This document shows, piece by piece, positions 1 to 7,637 of a DNA stretch of 14,496 nucleotides (positions are counted from its first letter, which is position 1; each line of letters opens with the position of its first letter). Source of the stretch: Streptomyces spororaveus (GTDB taxonomy: Bacteria > Actinomycetota > Actinomycetes > Streptomycetales > Streptomycetaceae); assembly GCF_016755875.1 (NCBI RefSeq), contig NZ_BNED01000008.1:1-14496 (forward strand), in the 5' to 3' direction. Made by a program: the position numbers and the translations under genes. The notes below the pieces were generated by a model. It saw only the letters and a list, made by a program, of their open reading frames with translations, was not told the DNA's origin and did no database searches.

Positions 1-1
1 G

Positions 2-3000
2 TACCAGGGTCAGGTCGCCGAGACCATCACCTACGGCAAGGCCGGCGGCAGCGTCGAGAGTCGCAAGCTGACCTGGCCGCGGAGCATGGAGACAGCCAGG
101 CGCAAGAGGCTCGATACCAGCGATCTGGTTGCGTACCAGACGGGAATCGCCCGGACCGATGACATCGAGTCCGTCAGTGGTGGCAAGTCCCGTATGGAGC
201 GCACCCTCAGCACCTACGAGGGGAAGGAGGCATACGGTCTCCTCAAGACGACGCAAACGGATGTCCTGGAGAACAAGGGCACCGGGTGGACCACCGTCAA
301 GCAGTCCTGCACCAGGCTCAAGTACGTCCACAACGGCGCAAGCAACCTGATCGGTCTGCAGTCCGAGAAGGTTGAGACGACGGGTGACTGCTCCGGCGGT
401 GGCGTCGAGGCCGGCACTCGCCTCAGTGCCACCCGCATCTCCTACGACGCGATCAATGCCTTCGGCACCGCGCCCACCAAGGGTCTCCCGTACCAGGTCG
501 ACAGCACTGACGCGGCCGGCACCGGCTGGACGACGTCCGGCCGCACCGAGTACGACGCCCTCGGCCGCGCCGTCAAGACGTACGACGCCGCAGGCAACCC
601 GTCGGGGATCACCTTCAGCCCTCCGACCGGACCGCCGTTCTCCATCACGGCGACCAACGCCCTCGGGCACACCGTGACCACCAAGGTGGACCCGGCCCGC
701 GGCAGCGTCCTGGAATCGACCGACGCGAACGGCCGCAAAGTCACCACGGTGTACGACGAGCTGGGCCGGAGCACGGAGGTCCGGACGCCTTCGCAGAAGC
801 CCACCGACCCGGCGGCCTACACCTTCGAATACCAGATCGCGGAACTCAAGACGCCGGCCGTCATCTCCCGCACCCTCAAGGACAACGGCACCTACAGCAC
901 TTCCGTCGCGATCTACGACGGGTTGCTGCGACCGCGCCAGAGCCAGAGCGAGGGCCCGGGCGGCGCACGGCTGATCACGGACACCCTGCACAGTGCGAAC
1001 GGAACCGTCAGCCAGACCAACAGCGGCTACCTCGCCGAAGGCAAGGTGAGCACGGAGCTGTACGTCCCCAAGTCGGTCACCGAGGTACCCAGCTCTGCCC
1101 AGACCGCCTACGACGGCCTCGGTCGCGCCGTGCGCGTCACCAGCCTGGAGAAGGGCGAAGCCCGCCGGTCCACCATCACTCAGTACGGCGGCGACTGGAC
1201 CCTGACCCGGAGCGGGATGTCGCCCACCGGGTCGGCGCCGCTGCCCGGCAGCCGCGCCGTCAAGACATGGACCGACGCCCTCGGCCGCACCTCCGAGATC
1301 GAGCACTACACCGCCACCGACCTCAGCACGTCGACCAGGACCGGCTACGCCTACGACGTTCGCGGCAAACTCGCCAAGGTCACCGACACGGCCGGCAACA
1401 ACTGGACCTACACCCACGACGCCCGCGGACGGATGACCTCGTCGCAGGACCCCGACACGGGCAGGTCGACGTTCACCTACAACAACCTCGACCAGCAGGT
1501 CTCGACAACCAACGTCGACAACGTCACCCAGTACACGTCGTACGACGTACTCGGCCGCAAGACCGCACTGCGCGACGACTCCGAAACCACCGACCCCATC
1601 GCCACCTGGACCTACGACACCCTCCCGGGCGGCAAGGGCCAGCCCGTCGCCTCCACCCGCAAATGGGGCGCCGGCTCGTACAAGACCGAGGTCACCGGCT
1701 ACGACAGCGAGTACCGGCCGACCGGATCGAGGATCACCATCCCGGACCTGCCCGCCACGAAGGGTCTGGCCGGCAGTTACGCCTACAGCACCACGTACAC
1801 CCCCACGGGCAAGGTCCAGTCGACGACCCTCCCGGCCACGATCGGTGGTCTCGCCTCCGAGAAGCTGATCACCCGCTACAACGCCGACGGCATGGTGCAG
1901 ACCGTGTCCGGGCTGTCCTGGTACACCGCGGAAACGGTCTACAGCCCCTACGGCGAGATCCTGCGTACCGCCTCCGGCAACGCACCGAACCGCGTGTGGA
2001 CCACGAACACCTACGACCCCCACACCGGACGGGTCGCCTCGGCGACCAGCCACAAGGAGACACGTGACTCCGCGTCCGGCTCGAATCTCCTCTCCTCCCT
2101 CAGCTACACCTACGACTCGGTCGGCAACCCGACCTCCATCACCGACACCTACCCCGGCATCACCCCGCAGTCCCCGACCCTCGTCGACCGTCAGTGCTAC
2201 ACCTACGACGCCATGGGACAGCTCGTCCGAGCTTGGACGGGCAAGACGGAAGGCTGCCCCACCGGTCCCGCGGGCCCGGCGCGCACGGAAGTGGGATCGG
2301 GTACGCCGGGTGACGCCTACTGGCAGGACTACCAGTTCGACGCCATAGGCAACCGCACCAGGCTGACCGATCGCGACCCCACCAACAGCGCCCTCGACGA
2401 CGAGACGACGTACACGTACGGCGTGGAGATCAGGGGCGGCGCCCTGCCGAACCCGAAGAAGCAGCCCCACGCCCTGACCAAGGTCAACAAGACCACCAGG
2501 ACGCCTGGTTCCTCGGTCGACTCCCTGTCCACCTACACCTACAGCGCGGCGGGCAGCGCCAAGACCCGCACCATCGACGGTGACACCCAAACCCTGAACT
2601 GGGACCACCGCAGCAAGCTCCTCTCGGCCACCAGCCCCGGCATCGGCTCCGTCGCGGTCACGGGCCTTTCCGGCAAGTGCCTCGACGTCCAGGACGGCAA
2701 CACCACTGACGGCACCCCCGTCCAGCTGCTCTCCTGCAACGAGAGCAAGCCCCAGCAGTGGCGCATCACCGGCGACACCGTCCGCGCTCTCGGCAAATGC
2801 CTCACCTCCGAAAACGGCAAGGCCGTCCTGAAGGCCTGCAAGCCGGGCGAGGCGAGTCAGAAGTTCACCTACCGGGAGACGGACAAGGCCCTTATCACCG
2901 GCACCAACCAGTGCCTCACCGTCCCCAGCGACAATGACGCCGAGGGCAACGACCTGCACACCTTCACGTGTGCCGGCCCGGCCGTCACGGCGGCGCAGCA

Positions 3001-4840
3001 GTGGAGCTTCGGCAACCTCACCAGCTACCTCTACGACGCGTCCGGCAACCGGGTCGTCCAGGAAACCGGAAGCGCCCGCACCCTCTACCTCGGTGAAACC
3101 GAGATCACCGTCGACAAGGCCGGCAAGGCCATCGACGCCGTCCGCTACTACAACAGCCCCAGCGCCCCGACCACGGTCCGCCGCACCAACGGCAAGACCA
3201 CCGGCCACACCCTGTCGCACCTGCTCACCGACCACCACAACACGGCGACCATCAGCGTCGACCAAAAGGCCGGCCAGCCGGTCACCCGGCGCAAATCCGA
3301 CCCGTACGGCAACCCGCGGGGTGGCCAGCCCTCCAGTTGGCCCGGCGACCGCACTTTCCTCGGCACCGGCAAGAACGACAACACCACGGGCCTGACCCAC
3401 ATCGGCGCCCGCGAATACGAGGCCAGCACCGGCCGCTTCATCACGGTCGACCCGGTCATCGACATCACCGACCCGCTCCAGATGAACGGGTACACGTACG
3501 CCAACGGCAACCCCATCACCAACCTGGACCCGGACGGCCTCAAGTACTTCGAGGGAGACAACAGCGACCCGGGGTTCCAGGCTGCATCCCAGAATGTTGT
3601 GGAGGTTGCACAGGCGAGACAGGACCGACGGAACGATATTCGACAGAATACGCGGAACACGTTTGAGCGAACTCGCTATAAGCTGCTTTCCGGGAAGAAA
3701 GGCTACATACGCAATTCCAAAAGCACTTCGGGTAAAGAATTTGACCGAATGATGAACAAGTATGACCCGAATGGCGGTTCTATTACGAAGCAGATCTCTT
3801 TCAAGATGTGGATGTTCGGCGCACCCCAAGAGGAGATCGACTACTTCAACCGTAACTACTGTGAATTCATAAAATGTAACGACTGGTTGGAGTCCCTGGC
3901 GACTGGTGAACTGATCTCCTCGGACATATATGAAAAGCCCAACGCCCAGGTGATGGGTGAAATGTTTGCCGGGGGGATGCTTTCGCGCGCAGGGGCAACT
4001 AAGAAGGTGAACGGGGCGGCGGGGAAGCCGTGCGGTAACAGCTTTGTCGCTGGAACGCATGTGCTGCTCGCCGACGGAACCAGCAGGCCCATCGAAGACC
4101 TGGTGGGAGGTGATGAAGTCCTCGCAACCGACCCCGAGACCGGCGAGACCTCGAAGAAGGCCATCACCGCGACCATCTACACGGAGGACGACAAGACCTA
4201 TGTCGACCTGACCGTACAGACGCCCGATGGAGTCAAGTCCATCACCACGACAGGTCACCACCCGTTCTGGTCGGAATCCGACCAGGCCTGGAAGAATGCC
4301 GAGGACCTCAAGCCTGGCGAAACCCTACGTACAGACGGCGGGCCTTCCGTAGCGATCGCCGCGACCCACGCCTACGAAGCGTTCAATCAGACCTTCAACC
4401 TCACCGTCGCCGACCTTCACACGTACTATGTGCTCGCAGGCGCCACCCCGGTCCTCGTTCACAACTGCAACGTTATTGATGGAAGTGGTCCGGCTAGGGG
4501 AGTGCTTGAGGTCAGCGACCGGGTGAAATCTGTCGGCGCGGTGAAGAACTTCAACCCGAAGGGTGAGAGGGACTTCGTCTTCGATCCGACCACGGGACGC
4601 TTTGCGACCGGTGCAGACCAAGGCGTTGGTGGGCACGATTTCCTTGGGAGTGCTATTGGCGCGGACAAGTCAACGATGGTGGGAGGTCGGCTCCGTCGAG
4701 GTCCCGATGGAGAACTTCAGACCAATCAATGGTCCGGACACTACGGAATGAACTGGGACGATTCGGCAAGGAAGGCATTCCAGGACTTCATGGGCCAACA
4801 CGGTATAACCGTGAGCCACACTCCGAGCATGCATTGGTGA
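2..4840 (+). CDS. RHS-repeat polymorphic toxin with ricin-type lectin, HINT and C-terminal toxin domain (5' end outside window)
   Basis: The frame is open to the window edge, so the ATG at 86 is internal and the true start lies upstream; 1612 residues are visible. Order (residue 1 = codon at nt 2): YD repeats such as EYDALGRAVKTYD and VYDELGRSTEV to about residue 870; a beta-trefoil ricin-type lectin at about 880-1008 with QQW, QKF and QQW repeats and paired Cys; more YD repeat; the RHS core ending NPITNLDPDGLK near 1180; a ~160-residue spacer; a pretoxin HINT domain from C1344 (CGNSFVAGTHVLLADG) through TGHHPFW (1417-1423) to VHNC (C1489); and a final 123-residue domain. RHS shells encapsulate a toxin; HINT is expected to cleave it free (family knowledge). 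The final domain has FVFDPTTGRFATG and GHYGMNW (1579-1585) and resembles polymorphic toxin type 43 from memory; that name is tentative. Base composition drops after about nt 3580, typical of exchanged toxin ends. Confidence 0.93.
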   Translation, partial: YQGQVAETITYGKAGGSVESRKLTWPRSMETARRKRLDTSDLVAYQTGIARTDDIESVSGGKSRMERTLSTYEGKEAYGLLKTTQTDVLENKGTGWTTVKQSCTRLKYVHNGASNLIGLQSEKVETTGDCSGGGVEAGTRLSATRISYDAINAFGTAPTKGLPYQVDSTDAAGTGWTTSGRTEYDALGRAVKTYDAAGNPSGITFSPPTGPPFSITATNALGHTVTTKVDPARGSVLESTDANGRKVTTVYDELGRSTEVRTPSQKPTDPAAYTFEYQIAELKTPAVISRTLKDNGTYSTSVAIYDGLLRPRQSQSEGPGGARLITDTLHSANGTVSQTNSGYLAEGKVSTELYVPKSVTEVPSSAQTAYDGLGRAVRVTSLEKGEARRSTITQYGGDWTLTRSGMSPTGSAPLPGSRAVKTWTDALGRTSEIEHYTATDLSTSTRTGYAYDVRGKLAKVTDTAGNNWTYTHDARGRMTSSQDPDTGRSTFTYNNLDQQVSTTNVDNVTQYTSYDVLGRKTALRDDSETTDPIATWTYDTLPGGKGQPVASTRKWGAGSYKTEVTGYDSEYRPTGSRITIPDLPATKGLAGSYAYSTTYTPTGKVQSTTLPATIGGLASEKLITRYNADGMVQTVSGLSWYTAETVYSPYGEILRTASGNAPNRVWTTNTYDPHTGRVASATSHKETRDSASGSNLLSSLSYTYDSVGNPTSITDTYPGITPQSPTLVDRQCYTYDAMGQLVRAWTGKTEGCPTGPAGPARTEVGSGTPGDAYWQDYQFDAIGNRTRLTDRDPTNSALDDETTYTYGVEIRGGALPNPKKQPHALTKVNKTTRTPGSSVDSLSTYTYSAAGSAKTRTIDGDTQTLNWDHRSKLLSATSPGIGSVAVTGLSGKCLDVQDGNTTDGTPVQLLSCNESKPQQWRITGDTVRALGKCLTSENGKAVLKACKPGEASQKFTYRETDKALITGTNQCLTVPSDNDAEGNDLHTFTCAGPAVTAAQQWSFGNLTSYLYDASGNRVVQETGSARTLYLGETEITVDKAGKAIDAVRYYNSPSAPTTVRRTNGKTTGHTLSHLLTDHHNTATISVDQKAGQPVTRRKSDPYGNPRGGQPSSWPGDRTFLGTGKNDNTTGLTHIGAREYEASTGRFITVDPVIDITDPLQMNGYTYANGNPITNLDPDGLKYFEGDNSDPGFQAASQNVVEVAQARQDRRNDIRQNTRNTFERTRYKLLSGKKGYIRNSKSTSGKEFDRMMNKYDPNGGSITKQISFKMWMFGAPQEEIDYFNRNYCEFIKCNDWLESLATGELISSDIYEKPNAQVMGEMFAGGMLSRAGATKKVNGAAGKPCGNSFVAGTHVLLADGTSRPIEDLVGGDEVLATDPETGETSKKAITATIYTEDDKTYVDLTVQTPDGVKSITTTGHHPFWSESDQAWKNAEDLKPGETLRTDGGPSVAIAATHAYEAFNQTFNLTVADLHTYYVLAGATPVLVHNCNVIDGSGPARGVLEVSDRVKSVGAVKNFNPKGERDFVFDPTTGRFATGADQGVGGHDFLGSAIGADKSTMVGGRLRRGPDGELQTNQWSGHYGMNWDDSARKAFQDFMGQHGITVSHTPSMHW

Positions 4841-4845
4841 GCAGG

Positions 4846-5397
4846 ATGACGTTCCTGGTGCATCCAGTTCTTAAGGCAGGTGTCGTGACGGAAAATGATT
4901 TGATGGCAGAGCTCTCAGCCGTGCCTGAGACCTGCTGGATCTTCTCTGCCCACGCGAATGAAGCCGGCGCCGTCATGTGGCTGCCGCTGACGAAAATCAG
5001 CGAGACCGGCATTTGGCTGGGGCTCGACAGGAAGGGAGTGTGGACGCTAGGCCGACTCGATGGTGTAGTCGAATCCTCGGCGGAAGGTCTTCCCTCGTCT
5101 TGGGTGACGATTCTGGACGCAGATGAGTCGTCGCTGCGAGCAGGCTTGGCGTCTGCTGCTGAACGGTTCAAGCTGTCACCGGACGGGCTTGAGAGCCTGG
5201 TCCCAGTCGATGACGTGCTGGCAATGGCGATCAGAAGTCGGAGCAGTCACTGGGCAGAGCGTGCAGTCTGCTGGATGTCTGAGAGGGCTATCCCAGGAGA
5301 CCAATTGGTCCTACTTCGGGGATTGTCCACGGCCGATTGGGCTAATCAACGGACACGGCATACTGCCAGGCGTCTTGTGAAGGGGGTCGAGCAATAA
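4846..5397 (+). CDS. Probable immunity protein for the RHS toxin, family not recognised
   Basis: This 183-residue protein has no signal peptide, membrane segment or domain I recognise. Its role is inferred from position alone: it starts 5 bp after the toxin stop, is on the same strand, and is followed by a strong terminator, which is the usual toxin-immunity layout. It would act in the cytoplasm by binding the C-terminal toxin domain. The sequence is mixed alpha/beta, with a tryptophan-rich strand region (PETCWIFSAHANEAGAVMWLPL, IWLGLDRKGVWTLG) and a helical C-terminal half. I chose ATG 4846, but an in-frame GTG at 4837 overlaps the toxin stop (GTGA) and would give coupled translation; neither has a strong ribosome binding site. 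Its base composition is lower in G+C than that of the RHS shell, matching the toxin tail and supporting joint transfer. Confidence 0.72.
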   Translation: MTFLVHPVLKAGVVTENDLMAELSAVPETCWIFSAHANEAGAVMWLPLTKISETGIWLGLDRKGVWTLGRLDGVVESSAEGLPSSWVTILDADESSLRAGLASAAERFKLSPDGLESLVPVDDVLAMAIRSRSSHWAERAVCWMSERAIPGDQLVLLRGLSTADWANQRTRHTARRLVKGVEQ

Positions 5398-5401
5398 ACA
5401 A

Positions 5402-5438
5402 CCAGATGCCCTCCCGGACCCTTCGGGAGGGCATCTGG
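5402..5438. terminator. Long perfect hairpin, probably a bidirectional terminator
   Basis: CCAGATGCCCTCCCG (5402-5416) and CGGGAGGGCATCTGG (5424-5438) form a perfect 15 bp stem around the loop GACCCTT. It starts 4 bp after the immunity stop codon and lies just beyond the 3' end of the minus-strand integrase remnant, so it can serve both directions. There is no clear U-tract, as is common in Streptomyces terminators. Confidence 0.88.
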
Positions 5439-5443
5439 CCGCT

Positions 5444-5472
5444 TGACGGCAACGCTGACGGCAACGTCAGCG
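5444..5472. repeat. Tandem TGACGGCAACG repeat overlapping a small perfect hairpin
   Basis: TGACGGCAACG occurs at 5444-5454 and again at 5456-5466, a 12 bp period. The second copy lies in an 8 bp perfect hairpin, CGCTGACG-GCAA-CGTCAGCG (5453-5472), which contains the stop codon of the integrase remnant. The place, just past the 3' end of an integrase gene, is where attachment or arm-type binding sites are often found, but nothing here proves that role. Confidence 0.5.
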
Positions 5473-5706
5473 GACAGTTGGTGCGGCGGGCGGCTCGAAG
5501 GCAGTGCCAGGGGCTGCGTTGAGAGCACCCGTCAGACTGTCGATGGCTTGGCGTTGGAGGCCGAGTCGGACGTGGGCGTAGACGCCGGCGGTGACGCCTA
5601 TGTGGGCGTGGCCGAGGAGTTCCTTGATCACGACGAGGTCGACGCGTTCCAGGAGCAGGGTGGCGGTCGAGTGGCGGAGGTCGTGGAAGCGGATGCGGCG
5701 GAGTCC
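5467..5706 (-). pseudogene. Truncated tyrosine recombinase (integrase), C-terminal part only
   Basis: The minus-strand frame reads RIRFHDLRHSTATLLLER..., then VVIKELLGHAHIGVTAGVYAHVRLGLQRQAIDSL, and stops at 5467. It holds the HxLRH box (second catalytic Arg), the LGH box and the VYAH tyrosine nucleophile of phage- and ICE-type integrases. About 80 residues remain of a protein that normally has 350-450; the SAM-like core-binding domain, first catalytic Arg and N-terminal arm-binding domain are missing. The open frame continues to an ATG at 5739 only by chance, through sequence belonging to a PadR gene in another frame. Without the first catalytic Arg it should not recombine. It is evidence that an integrative element once ended here and was largely deleted. 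Confidence 0.85.
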
Positions 5707-5801
5707 AGGCCGGTCTGCTCGCCGATTCCCGTGGCCCACAGCGGCTCGTGCGGCGGCGCCGACAGCAGCAGGCGCAGCACCTCGACGGTCGGGCGGGTCA
5801 T
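5701..5801 (-). pseudogene. N-terminal fragment of a PadR-family regulator, fused out of frame to the integrase remnant
   Basis: From ATG 5801 (minus) the frame reads MTRPTVEVLRLLLSAP and continues PHEPLWATGIGEQTGL, the characteristic start of PadR-type winged-helix repressors of Streptomyces (first helix, start of the recognition region). AGGA stands 6 nt before the ATG. Homology stops after about residue 32, where a full protein would continue with the recognition helix and wing (usual length ~100-190 residues). The next bases belong to the integrase frame, so the junction is near 5700-5710. An in-frame ATG at 5816 would add five residues. Recognition is by memory of the family. Confidence 0.68.
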
Positions 5802-6015
5802 GCGAGGTCCTGTCACGGTGCCCTACGCCACCATGCCTGTCGACCGTAGGTCAAGAATGAACCACGCTCACTCAGCAGACGTTGCCAGTGGCGGCCGAAC
5901 GACGAACGGCCCTCGGCACCGATGTGCAGGCCGCCGAGCTCGTTCAGGTGAGTCGGCACCTGGGGCTCGTCGGCCCGGTTTCCTATGGGCAACCGGAAGT
6001 ACGGCATGCACGCTG

Positions 6016-6035
6016 CGGTTGCCTGGGGGCAACCG
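6016..6035 (-). terminator. Hairpin downstream of the zinc-ribbon-like gene
   Basis: CGGTTGCC (6016-6023) and GGCAACCG (6028-6035) form a perfect 8 bp stem with a 4-base loop. It lies 33 bp beyond the stop codon of the minus-strand gene at 6069, a normal terminator position. No T-run follows. The rest of 5802-6068 holds nothing I can assign. Confidence 0.5.
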
Positions 6036-6068
6036 GCGCGGAGCATCTCTGTCGTGGGTTGCCGCCGT

Positions 6069-6704
6069 CTACTCGGCACCCTCCGTCTTGGTGGCTGATT
6101 CGGAGACTGAACAGTCGAGGCACTCGGGGACAGTGGCAGTCGTGTGTTGGAGGCCGTCGCAGTTCTCGCACCGGGGGTGTGCGGTGGCGTCACCGAGTTC
6201 CTCGAGGGTGGCCTGGAGGCGACGTAGCATGCAGTCGGCCTGGGAGATGGCGGCCGGGGCACGCTGGGACGACATCCACCGAAGTGGACCGAGAAGAGCC
6301 TGTGCGAGGCCGACAGCGGTGCTCGCGGCGTACGCCCATCCGTCGGTCGCGACGGTGGGGTCGTCGGGAGCGTCCTCGTGGGGAAGTCCGACCGACCAGG
6401 GCGGCACCGTCATGGTGAGGGAGTCCAGCCGGTCACCGGCGAAGCCGAGTTCGAACCAGGCACGCCGGACCTGGTCCTCGGCCAGGGGCCACTCCCAGGG
6501 GCCGGTGAAGTAGGCGCGTGCGTGGCCGGGGCCGGCAACGGATTCCTCGTAGCCGACGCCTGCGGAGCGCCAGAGCAGGGCCCACAGAGCGGCCGTGCGC
6601 AGTTCGGGGTCGTGGCTGCTGTGGCCCAGGTCGTCGGGGACGTCGATGCCCAGGGCCGTGAGGGCAGCGAGAAGCTGCTCGTCGGTGGTGTGCGAAGGGG
6701 TCAT
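6069..6704 (-). CDS. Hypothetical protein with a C-terminal CxxC-x12-CxxC pair
   Basis: This 211-residue acidic protein is of no family I recognise. Visible: an N-terminal helical stretch (TTDEQLLAALTALGIDVPDDL), a tryptophan-rich middle (TAALWALLWRSAGVGYEES, GPWEWPLAEDQVRRAWFELGF), a helical segment at about 150-172 (QADCMLRRLQATLEELGD), and CENC (179-182) with CLDC (195-198), spaced like a small zinc ribbon. There is no signal peptide or membrane helix. I chose ATG 6704, where coding character begins; the frame remains open upstream to 6857, but that part is arginine/proline-rich and looks like chance. The upstream motif is weak (AGGAC directly before the ATG). It stands alone, with a PadR/integrase scar downstream and a long gap upstream. 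Role unknown. Confidence 0.75.
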   Translation of the reverse strand: MTPSHTTDEQLLAALTALGIDVPDDLGHSSHDPELRTAALWALLWRSAGVGYEESVAGPGHARAYFTGPWEWPLAEDQVRRAWFELGFAGDRLDSLTMTVPPWSVGLPHEDAPDDPTVATDGWAYAASTAVGLAQALLGPLRWMSSQRAPAAISQADCMLRRLQATLEELGDATAHPRCENCDGLQHTTATVPECLDCSVSESATKTEGAE

Positions 6705-7349
6705 GTCCTGCCTACAGGGGGCTCGGTGTCTGCGGGGCCGGAGGAGAGCGTGCTCCGTCCCCCATGAGCGTGCAGCACGGACCTCGCCGACAGGGCGCGA
6801 CGCAGCGACCGGCGGATGGCCGCGGCAAGCACCAGGCCGGCCCGGCGGCGCGTCCACGGTCTCGCAAGCCCCCCTACCGGCACAGCGTTCGGAAGTACCT
6901 CAGCTGTCGAGCACGGAGTCACATTCGAAAGCGGTCAAGAGATCAGCTCCGAACAGCCAAAGATTGACTTCTGAAATGCGCTCGCCCAGAGAGCCCCACC
7001 AGGGGCCGGTAGGGGTAACCCCACGGCCGGTGGCCAGACCGCCGGGGCGCAGCAGCTGGCCGGGGCCGTACGACGCGGAGCGGGGGGCCTCCCCGGGCTG
7101 GCCGGCAGGCACGCGACTTGGAGGGCGCGAGCGCCCCCGCGGCCCTGCGGGCGGCCCGTAGACCTCCTTTCGAGTTGGGACAGCCTCTTCTCGTTTCTGG
7201 CATCCAGGCTGGGAAAACGCTGCGGGGACGAAGTCGACGTCGGCATGGGCGGCCGCGGCTACCGGCTCGCGCCCGGGGCCCAGGTCCTGCCACGATCGGG
7301 GCTCCCGCAGGGCCCGCCCGCACCCCAACTCCCGTACGGAGGCGCCACC
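6705..7349. other. 645 bp gap between divergent genes; no convincing gene
   Basis: Several frames are open here but show no codon bias or ribosome binding sites that persuade me. The stretch at about 6885-6990 and the one at 7165-7225 are lower in G+C than their surroundings and may hold the divergent promoters. A possible plus-strand promoter for the membrane/HTH pair is TTGGGA (7176-7181) with a 17-base spacer to TGGCAT, a weak match. Between them lie GC-rich foldable segments, for example GGGGTAACCCC near 7015 and a CCCCGC/GCGGGC pair near 7134-7152. No tRNA or known riboswitch was recognised. Confidence 0.55.
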
Positions 7350-7637
7350 ATGTCCACTCCCCCGCCCATCCCGCCGTCCGCCCCCGGGCCGGACGCCCCG
7401 CCGCCGGCCCCCACCAGCACCGCGGCCCAGACGGCCGCCCGCGGGCGCCTGGGCGCGGCCGAGGCCGCGATCGTCATCACCGCCATCACCGCGGTGACCG
7501 TCCTCGCCGTCCTCGAGCGCCCCGTCCCCGCGCTCCTGGCCACCCTCGCCGCCGGCACCCTCCTGGTGCTACTCCCCGGCCGCGCCGGCGGCCGGCTACT
7601 CGCCCTCGTCCACGCGCTCACCGGCCCCCGCCCGTGA
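7350..7637 (+). CDS. Small two-helix membrane protein
   Basis: This 95-residue protein starts at ATG 7350, preceded by an ideal ribosome binding site GGAGG (7338-7342) with a 7-base spacer; this decides against the in-frame ATG at 7245. The N-terminal 30 residues are rich in Pro, Ala and Thr. Two hydrophobic segments follow, at about 37-55 (AAEAAIVITAITAVTVLAV) and 58-76 (PVPALLATLAAGTLLVLLP), separated by a short ERP turn, then a short basic tail. The stop overlaps the GTG start of the HTH gene (GTGA, 4 bases), so the two are cotranslated. A small membrane protein coupled to a DNA-binding protein suggests a regulatory or sensing pair, but that is inference; family not recognised. Confidence 0.8.
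   Translation: MSTPPPIPPSAPGPDAPPPAPTSTAAQTAARGRLGAAEAAIVITAITAVTVLAVLERPVPALLATLAAGTLLVLLPGRAGGRLLALVHALTGPRP

Noticed and set aside
1267..2067. 266-codon plus-strand open frame inside the RHS gene
   Set aside because: It is an Arg/His-rich alternate frame of the RHS repeats, with no motif.
4031..4468. True splicing intein
   Set aside because: The domain has no endonuclease insert and lies directly before a toxin-like tail after an RHS core; the pretoxin HINT explanation fits better.
5802..6068. Minus-strand reading frame (AEGRSSFGRHWQRLLSERG) as a gene
   Set aside because: It has no start with a ribosome binding site and no family likeness, and a terminator-like hairpin lies within it.
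6446..6460. GAGTTCGAACC as a tRNA T-arm
   Set aside because: It is coding sequence for WFELGF in the minus-strand gene, and no acceptor stem or anticodon arm surrounds it.
7245..7349. Upstream in-frame ATG at 7245 as start of the membrane protein
   Set aside because: There is no ribosome binding site at 7245, whereas GGAGG stands 7 bases before ATG 7350.
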